DNA of 64,000 nucleotides from Tupaia tana (taxonomy: Eukaryota; Chordata; Mammalia; Scandentia; Tupaiidae): positions 34,828,583 through 34,892,582 of the forward strand of contig JAKSZU010000009.1 of the NCBI GenBank assembly GCA_026018925.1, given 5' to 3'. Positions 53,848 to 63,881 of the stretch are shown here, piece after piece (position 1 is the stretch's first letter; each line of letters opens with the position of its first letter). The position numbers and the translations under genes are program-made. Under the pieces are notes generated by a model. It was not told the origin of the DNA, did not search any database, and worked only from the letters and a program-made list of their open reading frames with translations.

Positions 53848-54365
53848 AGTGTAGTATAGTTGTTAAAAGCAAAGTTGGGACCAGCAGATGACATAATGGT
53901 TACATCGCTGGACTCCCATATAGTTGACTCTGGTTCAAGTCCCGGACCTGGAGGCTTAAATTCACGCTGGGCGCAGTGTGTGTGCATGCCCAGAGTCCCG
54001 AGAGGAAAATGTAGGAGAAAGGATTGTAGTATGGCCATCCCCCCAGGGGGGTGGTTTCTTGCTTTCTGTCTCTCTATCTCTCCAGCGAGTGCACGTGCCC
54101 TATACCAAAAATCTCTCCCTCTCTCTCTCTAAAATAAATAAATAAATAAAAGGGTTCTGGAGCCAGATAGGTTGAGTTGAAATTGCAGCTGTGGCACATA
54201 CTGACTTAAAACCAAGGCAAGTTCTTTTACTTCTCAGTAAACTGGTGCCTCAATTTTCTCATTTGTAAAATTGGCAATAATAACAGTATTTACCTCAAAT
54301 GAGGATTAACTGATGTAATATACATAATGAGCATAGAAATGTTACCTATTTTAAAAATTATTATT
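53848..54365 (+). repeat. MIR, split by SINE-B
   Basis: cagtgtagtatagttgttaa, then a SINE, then ggttctggagccagataggt, gaaattgcagctgtggcaca, cctcaattttctcatttgta, caataataacagtatttacc and aatgaggattaactgatgta. It is a nearly complete MIR. Confidence 0.9.
53878..54150 (+). repeat. SINE-B in MIR
   Basis: gggaccagcagatgacataa head, ggttcaagtcccggacctgg, gaaaatgtaggagaaaggat, atccccccaggggggtgg hairpin, gccctataccaaaaatctct and an (AAAT)n tail. Confidence 0.91.
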
Positions 54366-55340
54366 GGCAGTATTTGTATTAGATGTCCTTCTTGTGAGAG
54401 CTGTGTTGGATACATGTGTGACTATGAGTGGTCTCAAGGAGACCAAATGCAATAGGGTGAGAAATGATGTTTTTATACAGATAAACGCACTGGGCAGGAA
54501 ACCCAGCCTATGACCCCATACACACCTCAGGATTCTTACATATCAGCAGTTCCGCTTGGAGTCAGTGCATCTGAGCAAGTCATAGAAACAGTTTATCTGG
54601 GTCACAGACAACAGGAGCATTTGCTTTCATTTCAGGAGCAGTGGCTTTCATCCTCGTGAAGGTCATGTAATTATAGTCACCAAATTACAGATAGAGCAGT
54701 GCTCCTCTGGGCCCCACATGGCCAAACATTTGCACCTTTCATAGGTAAAGATTTCTATTTAATTCCCTGAAATCTTCATGGGAGAGGAATTCATTTATTC
54801 CCTGGGTAACTGATGGGAAGCAGGCCCCCTTTTTGCCAAGCCTCTGGGAGAGTAAGCATAATCACTGAGAGAGAGAGAGAGAGAGTGGTGGAAAATAAGT
54901 CATTGAGACGCAGAATGCCAGCCTCTTCCCTGGTTTGCTCCAGGAAACATTTCACAGTCACTGTAGCCCCCACTGATCTCTCTGCTTCTGATCTCTGAGA
55001 GCACTGGCTGCCACTCAGTTTGGCACATAATTATATACTGCCTAAGGTGAAATCTCCCTCCCCAATTACAGCCCATTCAAAGTATGCCCCTGTTCTTCCA
55101 GCAAAAGCCTGACTGAGACAGTTGATATTTGAGGAGAGTCGAAGGCATAAATTAACCACTTATTTCCCAGGATCCTCTAAGCTATATATCCCTGTATCCC
55201 ATCCAATCACCAGATAAGCTACATAGCTGAACTATGCTGTTTGGTTTTCCTACCCCCCACCTCACCCTGTCCCCTTCAAATGATCATTATAGAATTGTAT
55301 TTTGCCACAAACATTAGTTTGTGTTTATAATTTCATTCTT
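54366..55340. other. Repeat-poor stretch
   Basis: Near 54470-54700 and 54900-55100 the sequence looks single-copy. A short GA run is at 54868-54885. No exon supported. Confidence 0.45.
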
Positions 55341-55602
55341 TTTTTTTTTTTTTTTTTGAGAGGTTTCTGCTATAGGGTGTTTGCCAGGCAGACAGAGAGA
55401 GACAGAGAGATAGAAAGCCAGAAATCACCCCCCAGTGCGGATGGCCACGCCGCAATCCCTTCTCCTCCATTCTCCTCTCGGGATCTTGGGCACGCACGCA
55501 CACGTGCCCAGCGTGAATTTAAGCCACCAGGTCTGAGACTCGTACCGCAGTTGACTACGTGGGAGTCCAGCGACATAGCCATTACACTAATTGCTGGTCC
55601 CC
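55341..55602 (-). repeat. SINE-A, reverse, small deletion
   Basis: T-run, ttgagaggtttctgctatag, then a shortened gggtgtttgccaggcagaca (about 12 bp of the usual gcgcgtgcgctcgcc missing), and head ending ctaattgctggtcccc. Confidence 0.91.
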
Positions 55603-57635
55603 TGTTTTGTATTTTTAAATGAGAGCTATCACAAAATCCTTGAAGAAAAGAGGAAGCACATACACAAATATTCTTAGTAAACTTCTGTCCAAAGTAAACT
55701 ATCCCCATAATTAGATTTCTATATAAGTTAATGAAGATGAGGAAATCTGAAGGTTTCGCTAGATGAGTGGACTAGGAGCAGGCAGAGAGAGAGAGAGTTA
55801 CTGGGAAATGTGAAGCTTCTGGATGTCTGAGGCTTTGGAAGTGTCAAAAAGCATAAAGAAGTTGTGTAAAGTGGAAAAGCTTAGGGAAGTGAGTGGGACA
55901 GGGTACTGTCTGCCTGGGAAAGAGGAAGAAAACTCTCCATCTCCTTCTTTCTAAATGTTCCCTTGCCTTAAACTGAACTGCTGCTTTCCCTCTAGCTCCA
56001 GGACATCAGCTATAGACAATTTGGTTGTAGTTTCTCAGTGATTTTGGTATATGTTCACTCACTCATGTGCTGATTGTATTAGCATGTGAGTGTCCTGCAG
56101 CTATCTTGGGTGCCACCATTAGCACACGTGCCAGCATTTTATCTCCTGGATTCAAATATATACCTTTATCTGGTATGTGATTTCTGAGCTGTGTGCATGG
56201 AATCAGGCATCAAAATGTCTTTGTGGCCAGCTTGGTTGTTCTTTGATATCTTGGTCCTGGCTTAAGAGCTTATTTTAGATATGTTGTAGAGTGGTTATCC
56301 TGATCTCCAAAGCTCTTTGAGACTTTCTGGCATTATGTGGCAGCAACCAGGAACTCAGACAGGTCTAGCTGATTGTAGTGTAGAGATGGCAAGATTCTGC
56401 CATGAGCTATTGGTCATGACTTTGTGTTTCTGGGAGTCAGTAGGAAATATGTTACCATTTTTTTCTCTTAAAGTGAAAGTGCTGTGTAGAAATCCAGATT
56501 TTGCAAGTAAATTAATGGGTGGTTATTTGCTCTACAGAATGACTCACTGAGATTCCTTTAAATAGAAAACTTCGCTGGCATGCTTAAAATATGGGTCAAT
56601 TTATTATTTTTTTTTAAAAAGCCTTTTCACGTGCAGCACATTTAGAAACAAGTCTGTTATATAAAGAAAGATACATATGCATGATGGTTTGGGGTTTGGT
56701 TTTGGACCTAACAGACTTCACTTGTCCAGATGAATTCACTTCTATCTTTGTCCAGGAAAGTCTTATTTGGACTTTTGGAACTGAAGGTAATTGGATTAGA
56801 ATCTTTAAAAAAAAATCAACAGAGAAGTACCATTCATTCTGTCTCCTGTGGTGGTCTCAGACAAGCAGATTCTTGTTGCAGGGGAGTCATAATGGTCTCA
56901 ATGGTCCTTTCTATGCAGTTCTTCCCTGGGGGTGTTAGTAGAAAGTGTGGTATTTAACATTTTTTGCTGTAATGTCTAAACTCTCAAAAAGGACTCAGAA
57001 ACCTCTGGTAATTTGTGAATCACATGGAAAAAAATCTGAGAGTTTTGGACAAAGGTGATCTTGAACAGCCTGGGAAGATCAGTACATAGTCTTAAATTCT
57101 TTTTCCAGTTAGTATTAAGACCTTCTGGAGTGTAAGTCATTCTGAAAGTCCTGAGACTACCATTACCTTGCTGTCTTATTCTGCCTTTTAAGTCAAACCC
57201 ATATGTACTCAGCTGTGAGGCATGCTGAAACTCAGCATGGATGGGGAAAAAGCCAAAATTGAGCTGAACCAAGGTTAAGGCTTTCATCCAGGGAGGGTGA
57301 CCTGCTATCCACATTCCATCATCCGAAGAGACGGGGCAAATTTCACCTGGAGTTGGGCAGGTATTTATGCCTACAGGGTTCCATCTGATGGTTTGGGCCT
57401 AGTAGCACAGGTGGAAAGTAAGAGTCAGGCAATATTGTGTTTTGCAGTAGAAGGCTAGGTATGAAGAAGGTCTGCCTAGTTTCAGCAAGATTTTAGTAAA
57501 TAGCTGGGGAAAGAAGGGCAAATCTTGGGCAAGAGGAAAAGGAGTGATTAGGATTATATGGGGACTGAGGGTCAGAGCCAAGCAGAAGATGTTGGGTGCG
57601 ATTCAGAAACTATAGACAAAATACAGTCATGCAAG
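55603..57635. other. Repeat-poor stretch, about 2 kb
   Basis: No named transposon. The longest frame (112 codons, minus strand, 56976-57314) has no domain that I recognise and no splice context. Likely single-copy intergenic or intronic DNA. Confidence 0.5.
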
Positions 57636-57639
57636 TAAA

Positions 57640-57735
57640 ATAATAACTGCCTTTTATCAATCACTTATTGTATATCACAGATTATTTTATTTAATCCTTA
57701 CAACTCTATGAGGTAGTATCCTGTTTTTTTTTTTT
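57640..57735 (-). repeat. MIR fragment, reverse
   Basis: aataactgccttttatcaat, cacttattgtatatcacaga and atccttacaactctatgagg match the antisense MIR 3' half. Confidence 0.7.
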
Positions 57736-57739
57736 CTTT

Positions 57740-58280
57740 GTGATATTTTTCCAACACCAACCAGTTCTCTAATTCTCTATAGACATCAACTAGGTGTCCA
57801 ATAATTCAATTTAGTTTGGACACTACCTAGAGTTATCCCAGGCCCCATAGATTATGGGTTTAGTCCCACAAGACTTTCTTCATGCCGTTTGTTAGCTGCA
57901 AAAGAGGGCTTCAGGTGACCTGTACTTCTGCTGATCTGACTACCAATATACCTGACCACCCTCAGGTTTGATAATTTGCTAATTCACTCAGATAAGCACA
58001 TTACTTATGATTACCAGTTTATTGACAATCCAGAAATAGCCAAATGGAAGATATGTACAGGGCGAAACAGCGTTAGAGTGACAGGGGCATAGCTTCTGTG
58101 CCCTCCTACCCAGCAATCAATCAATCATCAACCCAGGAGCTCTAAAATTCCATGATTTTGTGTCAGTGTAAATGTGGTCTTTAGATGCATTAATTTCATC
58201 CTGCATAAAGATTGAATGGCAGTCAGTTAGAAGGCATGTTCAGTCCAGGTATGTTCAGCCCTACACGGTACTGCTGGTCA
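57740..58280 (-). repeat. LTR-like ancient sequence, reverse
   Basis: gataatttgctaattcactc, gattaccagtttattgacaa, aatggaagatatgtacaggg and gcatagcttctgtgccctcc resemble an antisense ERVL-type LTR with its TTTATT. Family and edges are uncertain. Confidence 0.42.
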
Positions 58281-58424
58281 AGTAAAAGACCTTGCAGAGA
58301 AAACTAGAATAAGAAAGATTGATGACTGTATCTAAGTTAATGAAAACATACAAGTATTAGGATCTCATCTGTCCAAAAGAAAAGAAGTTTAATGGAGAAA
58401 ACTCATAATCATTACTATTGGTAT

Positions 58425-58535
58425 TGCCGTTGGTTATCTTTTTAGAATTACCCACCGTGTGGGGCCCTCTATATACATTACACTTTTCATTCTCACAATA
58501 AATTTATAGGATATTTACTTGTTTTTTACCCTCTT
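58425..58535 (-). repeat. MIR-like fragment, reverse
   Basis: tatacattacacttttcatt and ctcacaataaatttatagga resemble the antisense MIR region, ctttacatgtattaactcat and onward. Short and diverged. Confidence 0.45.
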
Positions 58536-58764
58536 TTAAAAAATTTATTTATTTTTTTGAGCTCTTCTAACATGTTATACTGTTTTGACAATTAAGCAAA
58601 AATTTAATTTCACTTTATACAACTTGGTATCATTTATTTATCACTCTCAAATGACAAATCTAATTTTCAAGGATAGTTGCTATTACCAAAGATACCTTGA
58701 AAGTTTTACTGGAAGTCTAAAAACAGTAATGCTCCACACACCTGTAAACACATTTATTTTATTT

Positions 58765-59002
58765 CCAGAGAGAGTGTGTGCTCAATGGGGGAAGGGCAGA
58801 GAGAAGCACCCCCGAATGAGGGATGATCATAGCAATTGCTTTCCTTCCACTTCTCTATCCCATCAGGATTTTAAGCATGTGCACATATGTACCTAGCATT
58901 TTTTTCAAACCACTAGGGGTACGATTCGAACCAGTTAGCCACATGAGATCTGGCTCCCTATGTACAGCACTTAAGTGCTGCACTATACTACAGGATTGGC
59001 CC
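58765..59002 (-). repeat. SINE-C, reverse
   Basis: ccagagagagtgtgtgctca, acccccgaatgagggatgat, cccatcaggattttaagcat, tttttcaaaccactaggggt and head ending ctacaggattggcccag. It lies downstream of the MED7-like frame, perhaps in its 3' UTR copy. Confidence 0.82.
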
Positions 59003-59220
59003 AGACACTTTACTTTTTAAAGTGATTATTCTTACTGTAACAGTATTCATTCACCTCTATTTTTTATACAGTGACATTGCTAACTAAAATACTTCGGAAT
59101 TGAAAAAATTAGAGTCAAGATAAAATCTGCTTACATTTTTAGTTATATCTCTTTTCAGACTGTCCAAATGAAAATAAACTAACATGTGATGTTAGTTACC
59201 AAAAGGAAAAGAAAAATTGT

Positions 59221-59922
59221 TCATGGTCTTTCATTCATTTCATCAATTAGGACCCACAAGGCAGCATCTTTTTCTATAATCTGGTCTCTCCTATGACCTG
59301 AATTTTCTCTTTGTTGTTCATTCTGTCCAGTGCAACTGTTACTATCATCGGCATCCATTGGTTCAGTTTTCACTCTCAACCCTGCTTCAGAATGGGGCAA
59401 ATCATCAGGCAAAGAAGCCAAGCAATTTTGAATCATCTCGATTACTCTTTCCAGGTGTTTCTGAATCCTCTCAGCTGTTTCAAGTCGTTGACGTTTTTGG
59501 ACCTCCATCATAACTCTCAAGGTCTCTCTCGCTTGATGGTGTCGGTATTCATTTATAAGATGATGCACATGTACAAAAAGCAGCTTAAGATCTTCTAATT
59601 TCTCTTCTCGTTTTATACTCCCAGGGCTGCTTATCAATATATCTAAAAGGTCTAAAAAATTATTAAGGATGGACATATTGAGTTTTCTCAGTTCTTTCTT
59701 GTGATCAAACTGCATAGGATGAAGTTGTTCAATGCCCTGGCTTTCCAAAGGATGGATGTTAATATCATCACATTGGAACTAGTTGCCAAACATCATGTAA
59801 CTGTCTTTTATTGGAGGGGGCAGCTTGGGGGCTAAACCTTCCTGAATATTTTCACCTGTATATTCTTTGATGTACTGCATTGGAGGTGGTGGAAGTGCAC
59901 TCACTTGCTGTGGGTCACCCAT
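59221..59922 (-). pseudogene. MED7: MED7 (Mediator subunit 7) pseudogene
   Basis: A 234-codon frame (233 codons plus stop) on the minus strand, the length of human MED7. Start ATG is at 59922-59920 ([14 protein letters not shown]) and the stop at 59223-59221 (after LIDEMNERP). MED7 is part of the middle module of Mediator, the nuclear coactivator linking transcription factors to RNA polymerase II. All family landmarks are present without frameshift: the proline-rich start, [57 protein letters not shown] and the acidic [11 protein letters not shown] tail. Codon 48 is TAG (59779-59781) where I recall CAG (Gln), so the product would stop after 47 residues. I also note changes at residues I remember as constant, such as Trp for Cys near the C-terminus. 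Human MED7 coding sequence is, as I recall, in one exon, so lack of introns does not prove retroposition; the stop and missing neighbours argue for a dead copy. A SINE-A lies 30 bp upstream of the ATG. Confidence 0.93.
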
Positions 59923-59952
59923 TGTAGAAGATAAAAAACCTCAGTGTTCTTG

Positions 59953-60215
59953 GGGAACCAGCAGTTAGCATAATGGCTATGTCGCTGAACTCCCACGTAG
60001 TCGACCGCGGTTCGCGTCCCGGACCCGATGGCTTAAAACTCACGCCGGCCGTGTGTGCGTGCGTGCCCAAGATCCTGAGAGGAGAATGGAGGAGAAGGGA
60101 TTGCAGTGTGACCATCCCCCCGGGGGGTGATTTCTCGCTTTCGGTCTCTATGTCTCTCTCTGTCTGTCTGGTGAGAGCATGCGCCCTATAGCGAAAATCT
60201 CAAAAAAAACAAAAA
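59953..60215 (+). repeat. SINE-A upstream of the MED7 pseudogene
   Basis: ggaaccagcagttagcataa head, ggttcgcgtcccggacccga, gaatggaggagaagggattg, accatccccccggggggtga hairpin and gccctatagcgaaaatctc. Flanks cctcagtgttc / actcagcgttcc are a slightly mutated TSD. Confidence 0.93.
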
Positions 60216-60253
60216 ACTCAGCGTTCCATTTACAATGGTCAAAAATTTATTAT

Positions 60254-60493
60254 TTTTTTGAGAGATTTTGGTTATAGGACACATGCGCTCGCCACAGAGA
60301 CAGAAAGTGAGAAATCACCCCCCAGGAAGGATGGCCATGCTGCAGTCCCTTCTCCTCCATTCTCCTCTCGGGATTTTGGGCATGCATGCACACGTGCCTG
60401 GTGTGAGTTTTAAATCACCGGGTCTGGGACTCAAACCACGGTCAACTACATGAGAGTCCAGCAACGTAACCATTACGCTATCTCCTGGTCCCC
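60254..60493 (-). repeat. SINE-A, reverse
   Basis: tttttttgagagattttggt, caccccccaggaaggatggc, ccattctcctctcgggattt and head ending ctatctcctggtccc. It faces the plus-strand SINE-A copies on either side. Confidence 0.92.
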
Positions 60494-60545
60494 TATCCTC
60501 ATTTTTTAAGCTGAGGAAACTAAAGCTTAGAAAGTATGGAGTCTT

Positions 60546-60808
60546 GGGACCAGCAGTTGGTGTAATGGCTATGTTGCTGGACTCCCATGTAGTCAAACGC
60601 AGTTCGAATCCTGGACCTGGTGGTTTAAACTCATGCCAGGTGCATGTGTGTGCATGTCCAAGATCCTGAGAGGAGAATGGAGGAGAAGGGATTGCAGTTG
60701 GCCATCTCCCCCCGGGGGGGGGGGTGATTTCTCGCTTTCTATCTCTCTGTCTCTCTCTGTCTGTCTGGTGAGTGCACGTGCCCTATAGCAAGAACCTCTC
60801 AAAAAAAT
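60546..60808 (+). repeat. SINE-A
   Basis: gggaccagcagttggtgtaa head, cagttcgaatcctggacctg, gaatggaggagaagggattg, G-run hairpin and gccctatagcaagaacctct. TSD gtatggagtctt at 60534-60545 and 60809-60820, exact. Confidence 0.94.
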
Positions 60809-60864
60809 GTATGGAGTCTTTTCTCACACAACAGAAGAAAGAAGGCTTATTAAAGAAGTACTGA

Positions 60865-61108
60865 CGGGCCAGCAGGTGTCATAGTGCTTAAGGTGCTGGA
60901 CACCCACGTGGCCAACTGCAGTTCGAGTTCTTACACCTTGGAGGCCTGAAACTCATGCTGGGCGCATGTATGTGCATGCCCAAAATCCTTAGAGAAGGGG
61001 TTGTGACGTGACCATCCCCCCACAGGATGACTACTCACTTCTCTCTGTCTCTCTGGCAAGCGCATATGTCCTGTAGCAAAAATTTCTCTCTTAAAAAAAA
61101 AATAAAAG
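60865..61108 (+). repeat. SINE-B
   Basis: gggccagcaggtgtcatagt head, cagttcgagttcttacacct, a shortened body (tccttagagaaggggttgtg) and tcctgtagcaaaaatttctc. Confidence 0.87.
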
Positions 61109-61189
61109 AAGTACCAGGGGCCATGGTAAATTTAGCTTGAGGTGACTGAAGAGAGTATACCTTAGATTTGAAACAAGACTAGGACTTCA

Positions 61190-61440
61190 GGGATGGCTCC
61201 ATGGTACAGTGGCAATGCACTGTTCAAGAGAAATTGGTTCTCACATGGCAACTGAGGTTCAAATCCTCAGCCCAGTCAGTCTGAAACATACTAGGCATGT
61301 GTGTAAGTGCCCAGGATCCTGGCTGGCTGGAGTACTGGAGGAAGGAGATTGTGTTGTGACCAGATCCTATGGAAAGTACTTCTCTCTTTCTTTCTCTCTC
61401 TGCGTGTGCACACACTCTATCATAAAGATAAACATCATTG
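61190..61440 (+). repeat. SINE-C
   Basis: gatggctccatggtacagtg head, aggttcaaatcctcagccca, actggaggaaggagattgtg, CT tract and cacactctatcataaagata. Confidence 0.83.
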
Positions 61441-62545
61441 AAAAAGAGTCTAGGACCTGGAGCTCTGGAGGAAGGGCTTAAGTGTCTCCAATGACTGAGT
61501 TAAGTGGTAGCTGATTGACTTAGAGGAAAACATTAAGTATCTGATGTTTGAAAATCAGACTTATGAGTGAACATATCAAATTTGTTTGGCTTTATTTCGT
61601 TTGGAGACCCCATCATTTCTTTCAAAAGACCACTTTTTTTTTGTTTTCATTGTGAATTCCTTGCTAGTAATGAAATATATAAACCGGATTTTTATGGCTT
61701 GCCTGTAGAGAGGAATGCGCCATTTCTGTATGGACATGTTTGCCCACAGAGATAAAGTGTTGAGTTGGATGATAATTCCCCTTTAGCAATGCTCTGTTCT
61801 AAATTTATTGGCTGATTTGATGTTCACTACAGTTGGCGCCATTTAAATTCATTGATCTTTAGAGCAATGCTTTGTAGCTTATGTCTGGGCAGCAATCAAT
61901 TTTATATTTAGTGTGAATTTAACTGTAACCAAAAGATGCAGTACTTCATTGTCATGGCTTTTTATTGCAATGGAATTTATGCTCTCTATGTAGTAATCAG
62001 AATAAATGGAAAATGCAAACTTTTTGTATTCCTACTATGTTCTTAGAAAAGTCACAACTCATTCATAACCAAGTTAGGAGGCATAGGATTCAACTTATCA
62101 TGAATATGAGCTTTATGGATTATCCCTAAGTATGACGGAAATTATTTAGGAATATGGTGTTCATTATGCCACTGTTTTTCAAAAGATTTTTTAAAAAAAT
62201 CTGTCATTAAATACCATTAAGAGAAAAATGCATCTTCTTTGATACAGCTTAATTATACCAATTTGATTTACTGTTGATGAATACACTTTATAAGTGCTTT
62301 CCCTTATGTGTTTATTTTTATTTCCTGCTGAAGTAGATCTATTTCCTCAGATCTGTAATGAATGCCAATAGGAAAGAGTATGTACTATTTATGAATTTGG
62401 TCATGTATCAGTTATAATGCACTCTATATTTTACCTGTATAAAGTAACTTTCAGAATCTTTAACAAGTTTGTACATTCCTTCTAATCAGCTCAACAACCA
62501 TCATTTTGGGTTATCCTGAGAATGCTAATCTGGTCTACCTCCAAT
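61441..62545. other. Repeat-free stretch; candidate conserved noncoding element
   Basis: About 1.1 kb with no repeat. The core (61560-62060) includes ttggctgatttgatgttcac, cagttggcgccatttaaatt and cagcaatcaattttatattt. It is AT-rich, complex and free of coding potential, as many developmental enhancers are. This is inference only. Confidence 0.4.
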
Positions 62546-62604
62546 CTATGTAATTTCTATTGACCTTCACTTTTTTCTTTTTGGTTTGTTTAATGTCGTC
62601 CATG

Positions 62605-62704
62605 CATTTGTACATGAGAGAGAAGGTACTACCTAAAGGGGCCTTCTCCAATTTTTCTATCCTGTCAGGATACCAGTCATGCACATGCACCGACAATGTT
62701 ACTA
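62605..62704 (-). repeat. SINE-C fragment, reverse
   Basis: catgagagagaaggtactac, ccaatttttctatcctgtca and ggataccagtcatgcacatg are the 3' half of a reverse SINE-C. It is cut where the next SINE begins. Confidence 0.7.
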
Positions 62705-62711
62705 TTTTTTT

Positions 62712-62970
62712 AAAGTTTGCTCTAGGGCATATGCACTTGCCAGAGGGACAGAGAGAGAAACAGAGAGGGGGAAAGTGAGAAAACACCCCCTGGGGGGATG
62801 TGCACACCACGGCCCCTTCTCCCCTATTTTCCTCTTGGGATTTTGGGCTTACACATACCACATGCCTGGTGTGTGGTACCAGGTCAAACCACCAGGACTA
62901 GGACTTGAACCACTAAGTTAGCCATGTGAGATCCAGCACCTTAACCATTATGCCACCTAGCTGGCACCAC
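62712..62970 (-). repeat. SINE-C, reverse
   Basis: tttgctctagggcatatgca, ccccctggggggatgtgcac, ttttcctcttgggattttgg and head ending tatgccacctagctggcacc. Similar flanks (atgttactatt / catgttatttatt) fit a TSD. Confidence 0.85.
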
Positions 62971-62989
62971 ACCATGTTATTTATTTATT

Positions 62990-63535
62990 TACGAGTTTTG
63001 CCAAAGAGCACATATGCTTGCCAGAGAGAAATAAAGAGAAGCAAAATGAGAAAGCACTCTCTGAGGAGAATGGTCATGCTGCAATCTCTCCTACTCCATT
63101 TTTCCTTCCTTTGGGGATTTTGGGCACATGCGCATGCACACACACACACACACTCACACATAAACACACAAACACACGGTATTTTTTTTTGTGAGGTTTT
63201 TGCTATAGGGTGCATACGCTCGCCAGAAAGACAGAGAGAGACAGAGCGACAGAAAGCGAGAAATCACCCCCCAGGGGGATGGCCACACCACAATCCCTTC
63301 TCCTCCATTCTCCTCTTGGGAATCTTGGGCATGCATGCACATGCGCCCACCGTGAGTTTATGCCACTGGGTTCAGGACTAGAACTGTGGTCGACTACATG
63401 GAAGTCCAGCGACATAGCCATTATGCCAACTACTGGTCCCCAACACATAGTATGTTTTCCAAGCCACTGGATCCAGGACATGAATCATGCAATTTGGCCA
63501 AGGGGGGTCCAGGAGACTTAATTACCACACTACCA
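62990..63535 (-). repeat. SINE-C, reverse, interrupted by SINE-A
   Basis: gagttttgccaaagagcaca, GA-poor tract, ccttcctttggggattttgg and an alternating CA tract at 63135-63177. After the insert, gttttccaagccactggatc and head ending taccacactaccactttgc. Confidence 0.82.
63184..63440 (-). repeat. SINE-A nested in SINE-C
   Basis: tttttgtgaggtttttgcta, caccccccagggggatggcc, ccattctcctcttgggaatc and head ending ccaactactggtcccc. Loose flank match (acacacggtat / acacatagtat). Confidence 0.88.
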
Positions 63536-63542
63536 CTTTGCT

Positions 63543-63652
63543 TTATACTATGTTTTCTAAGCCCAGGGGCCAGGACTTGAATCCTAGTTGGCCATGTAGG
63601 ATCCAGCTTCCTCTGCATAGTGCTTAATCATGATACTGTGAAGGTGGCCCAA
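63543..63652 (-). repeat. SINE-C head fragment, reverse
   Basis: tatgttttctaagcccaggg, gccaggacttgaatcctagt, tggccatgtaggatccagct and tactgtgaaggtggccc are one tRNA-like head without body. It may be the older host into which the preceding copy inserted. Confidence 0.7.
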
Positions 63653-63881
63653 CTCTCGCTTCTTGATCTACTCTGAAATTCTCATCCTTGAAGTAACTCT
63701 GGAGGACTATACCAATATAAACAAGATGTATACAAAAGAGAGGAGGATCCTGATCATAATTTTCTAGCCATTTCATGGTAGTTTATCAGATTATCTGATT
63801 GTTACCTTGGAAGACACAAAGAGTTTAACACTGAAAATATTTGCTACACAGTGAATGGCAATTAGAAAGTCAGGAGACTTA

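Noticed and set aside
56976-57314. 112-codon minus-strand frame in a repeat-poor region
   Set aside because: No domain recognised, no splice or promoter context, and a length expected by chance in 2 kb of unselected DNA.
59221-59748. 175-residue MED7-like frame as a functional short gene
   Set aside because: It would begin at a TTG leucine codon in the middle of MED7, and the true start 174 bp upstream is cut off by an in-frame stop.
5940-60810. tRNA-like heads with box A/box B throughout the window
   Set aside because: Not tRNA genes. They are always joined to SINE bodies with CT/A tails, and the cloverleaf stems are not maintained.
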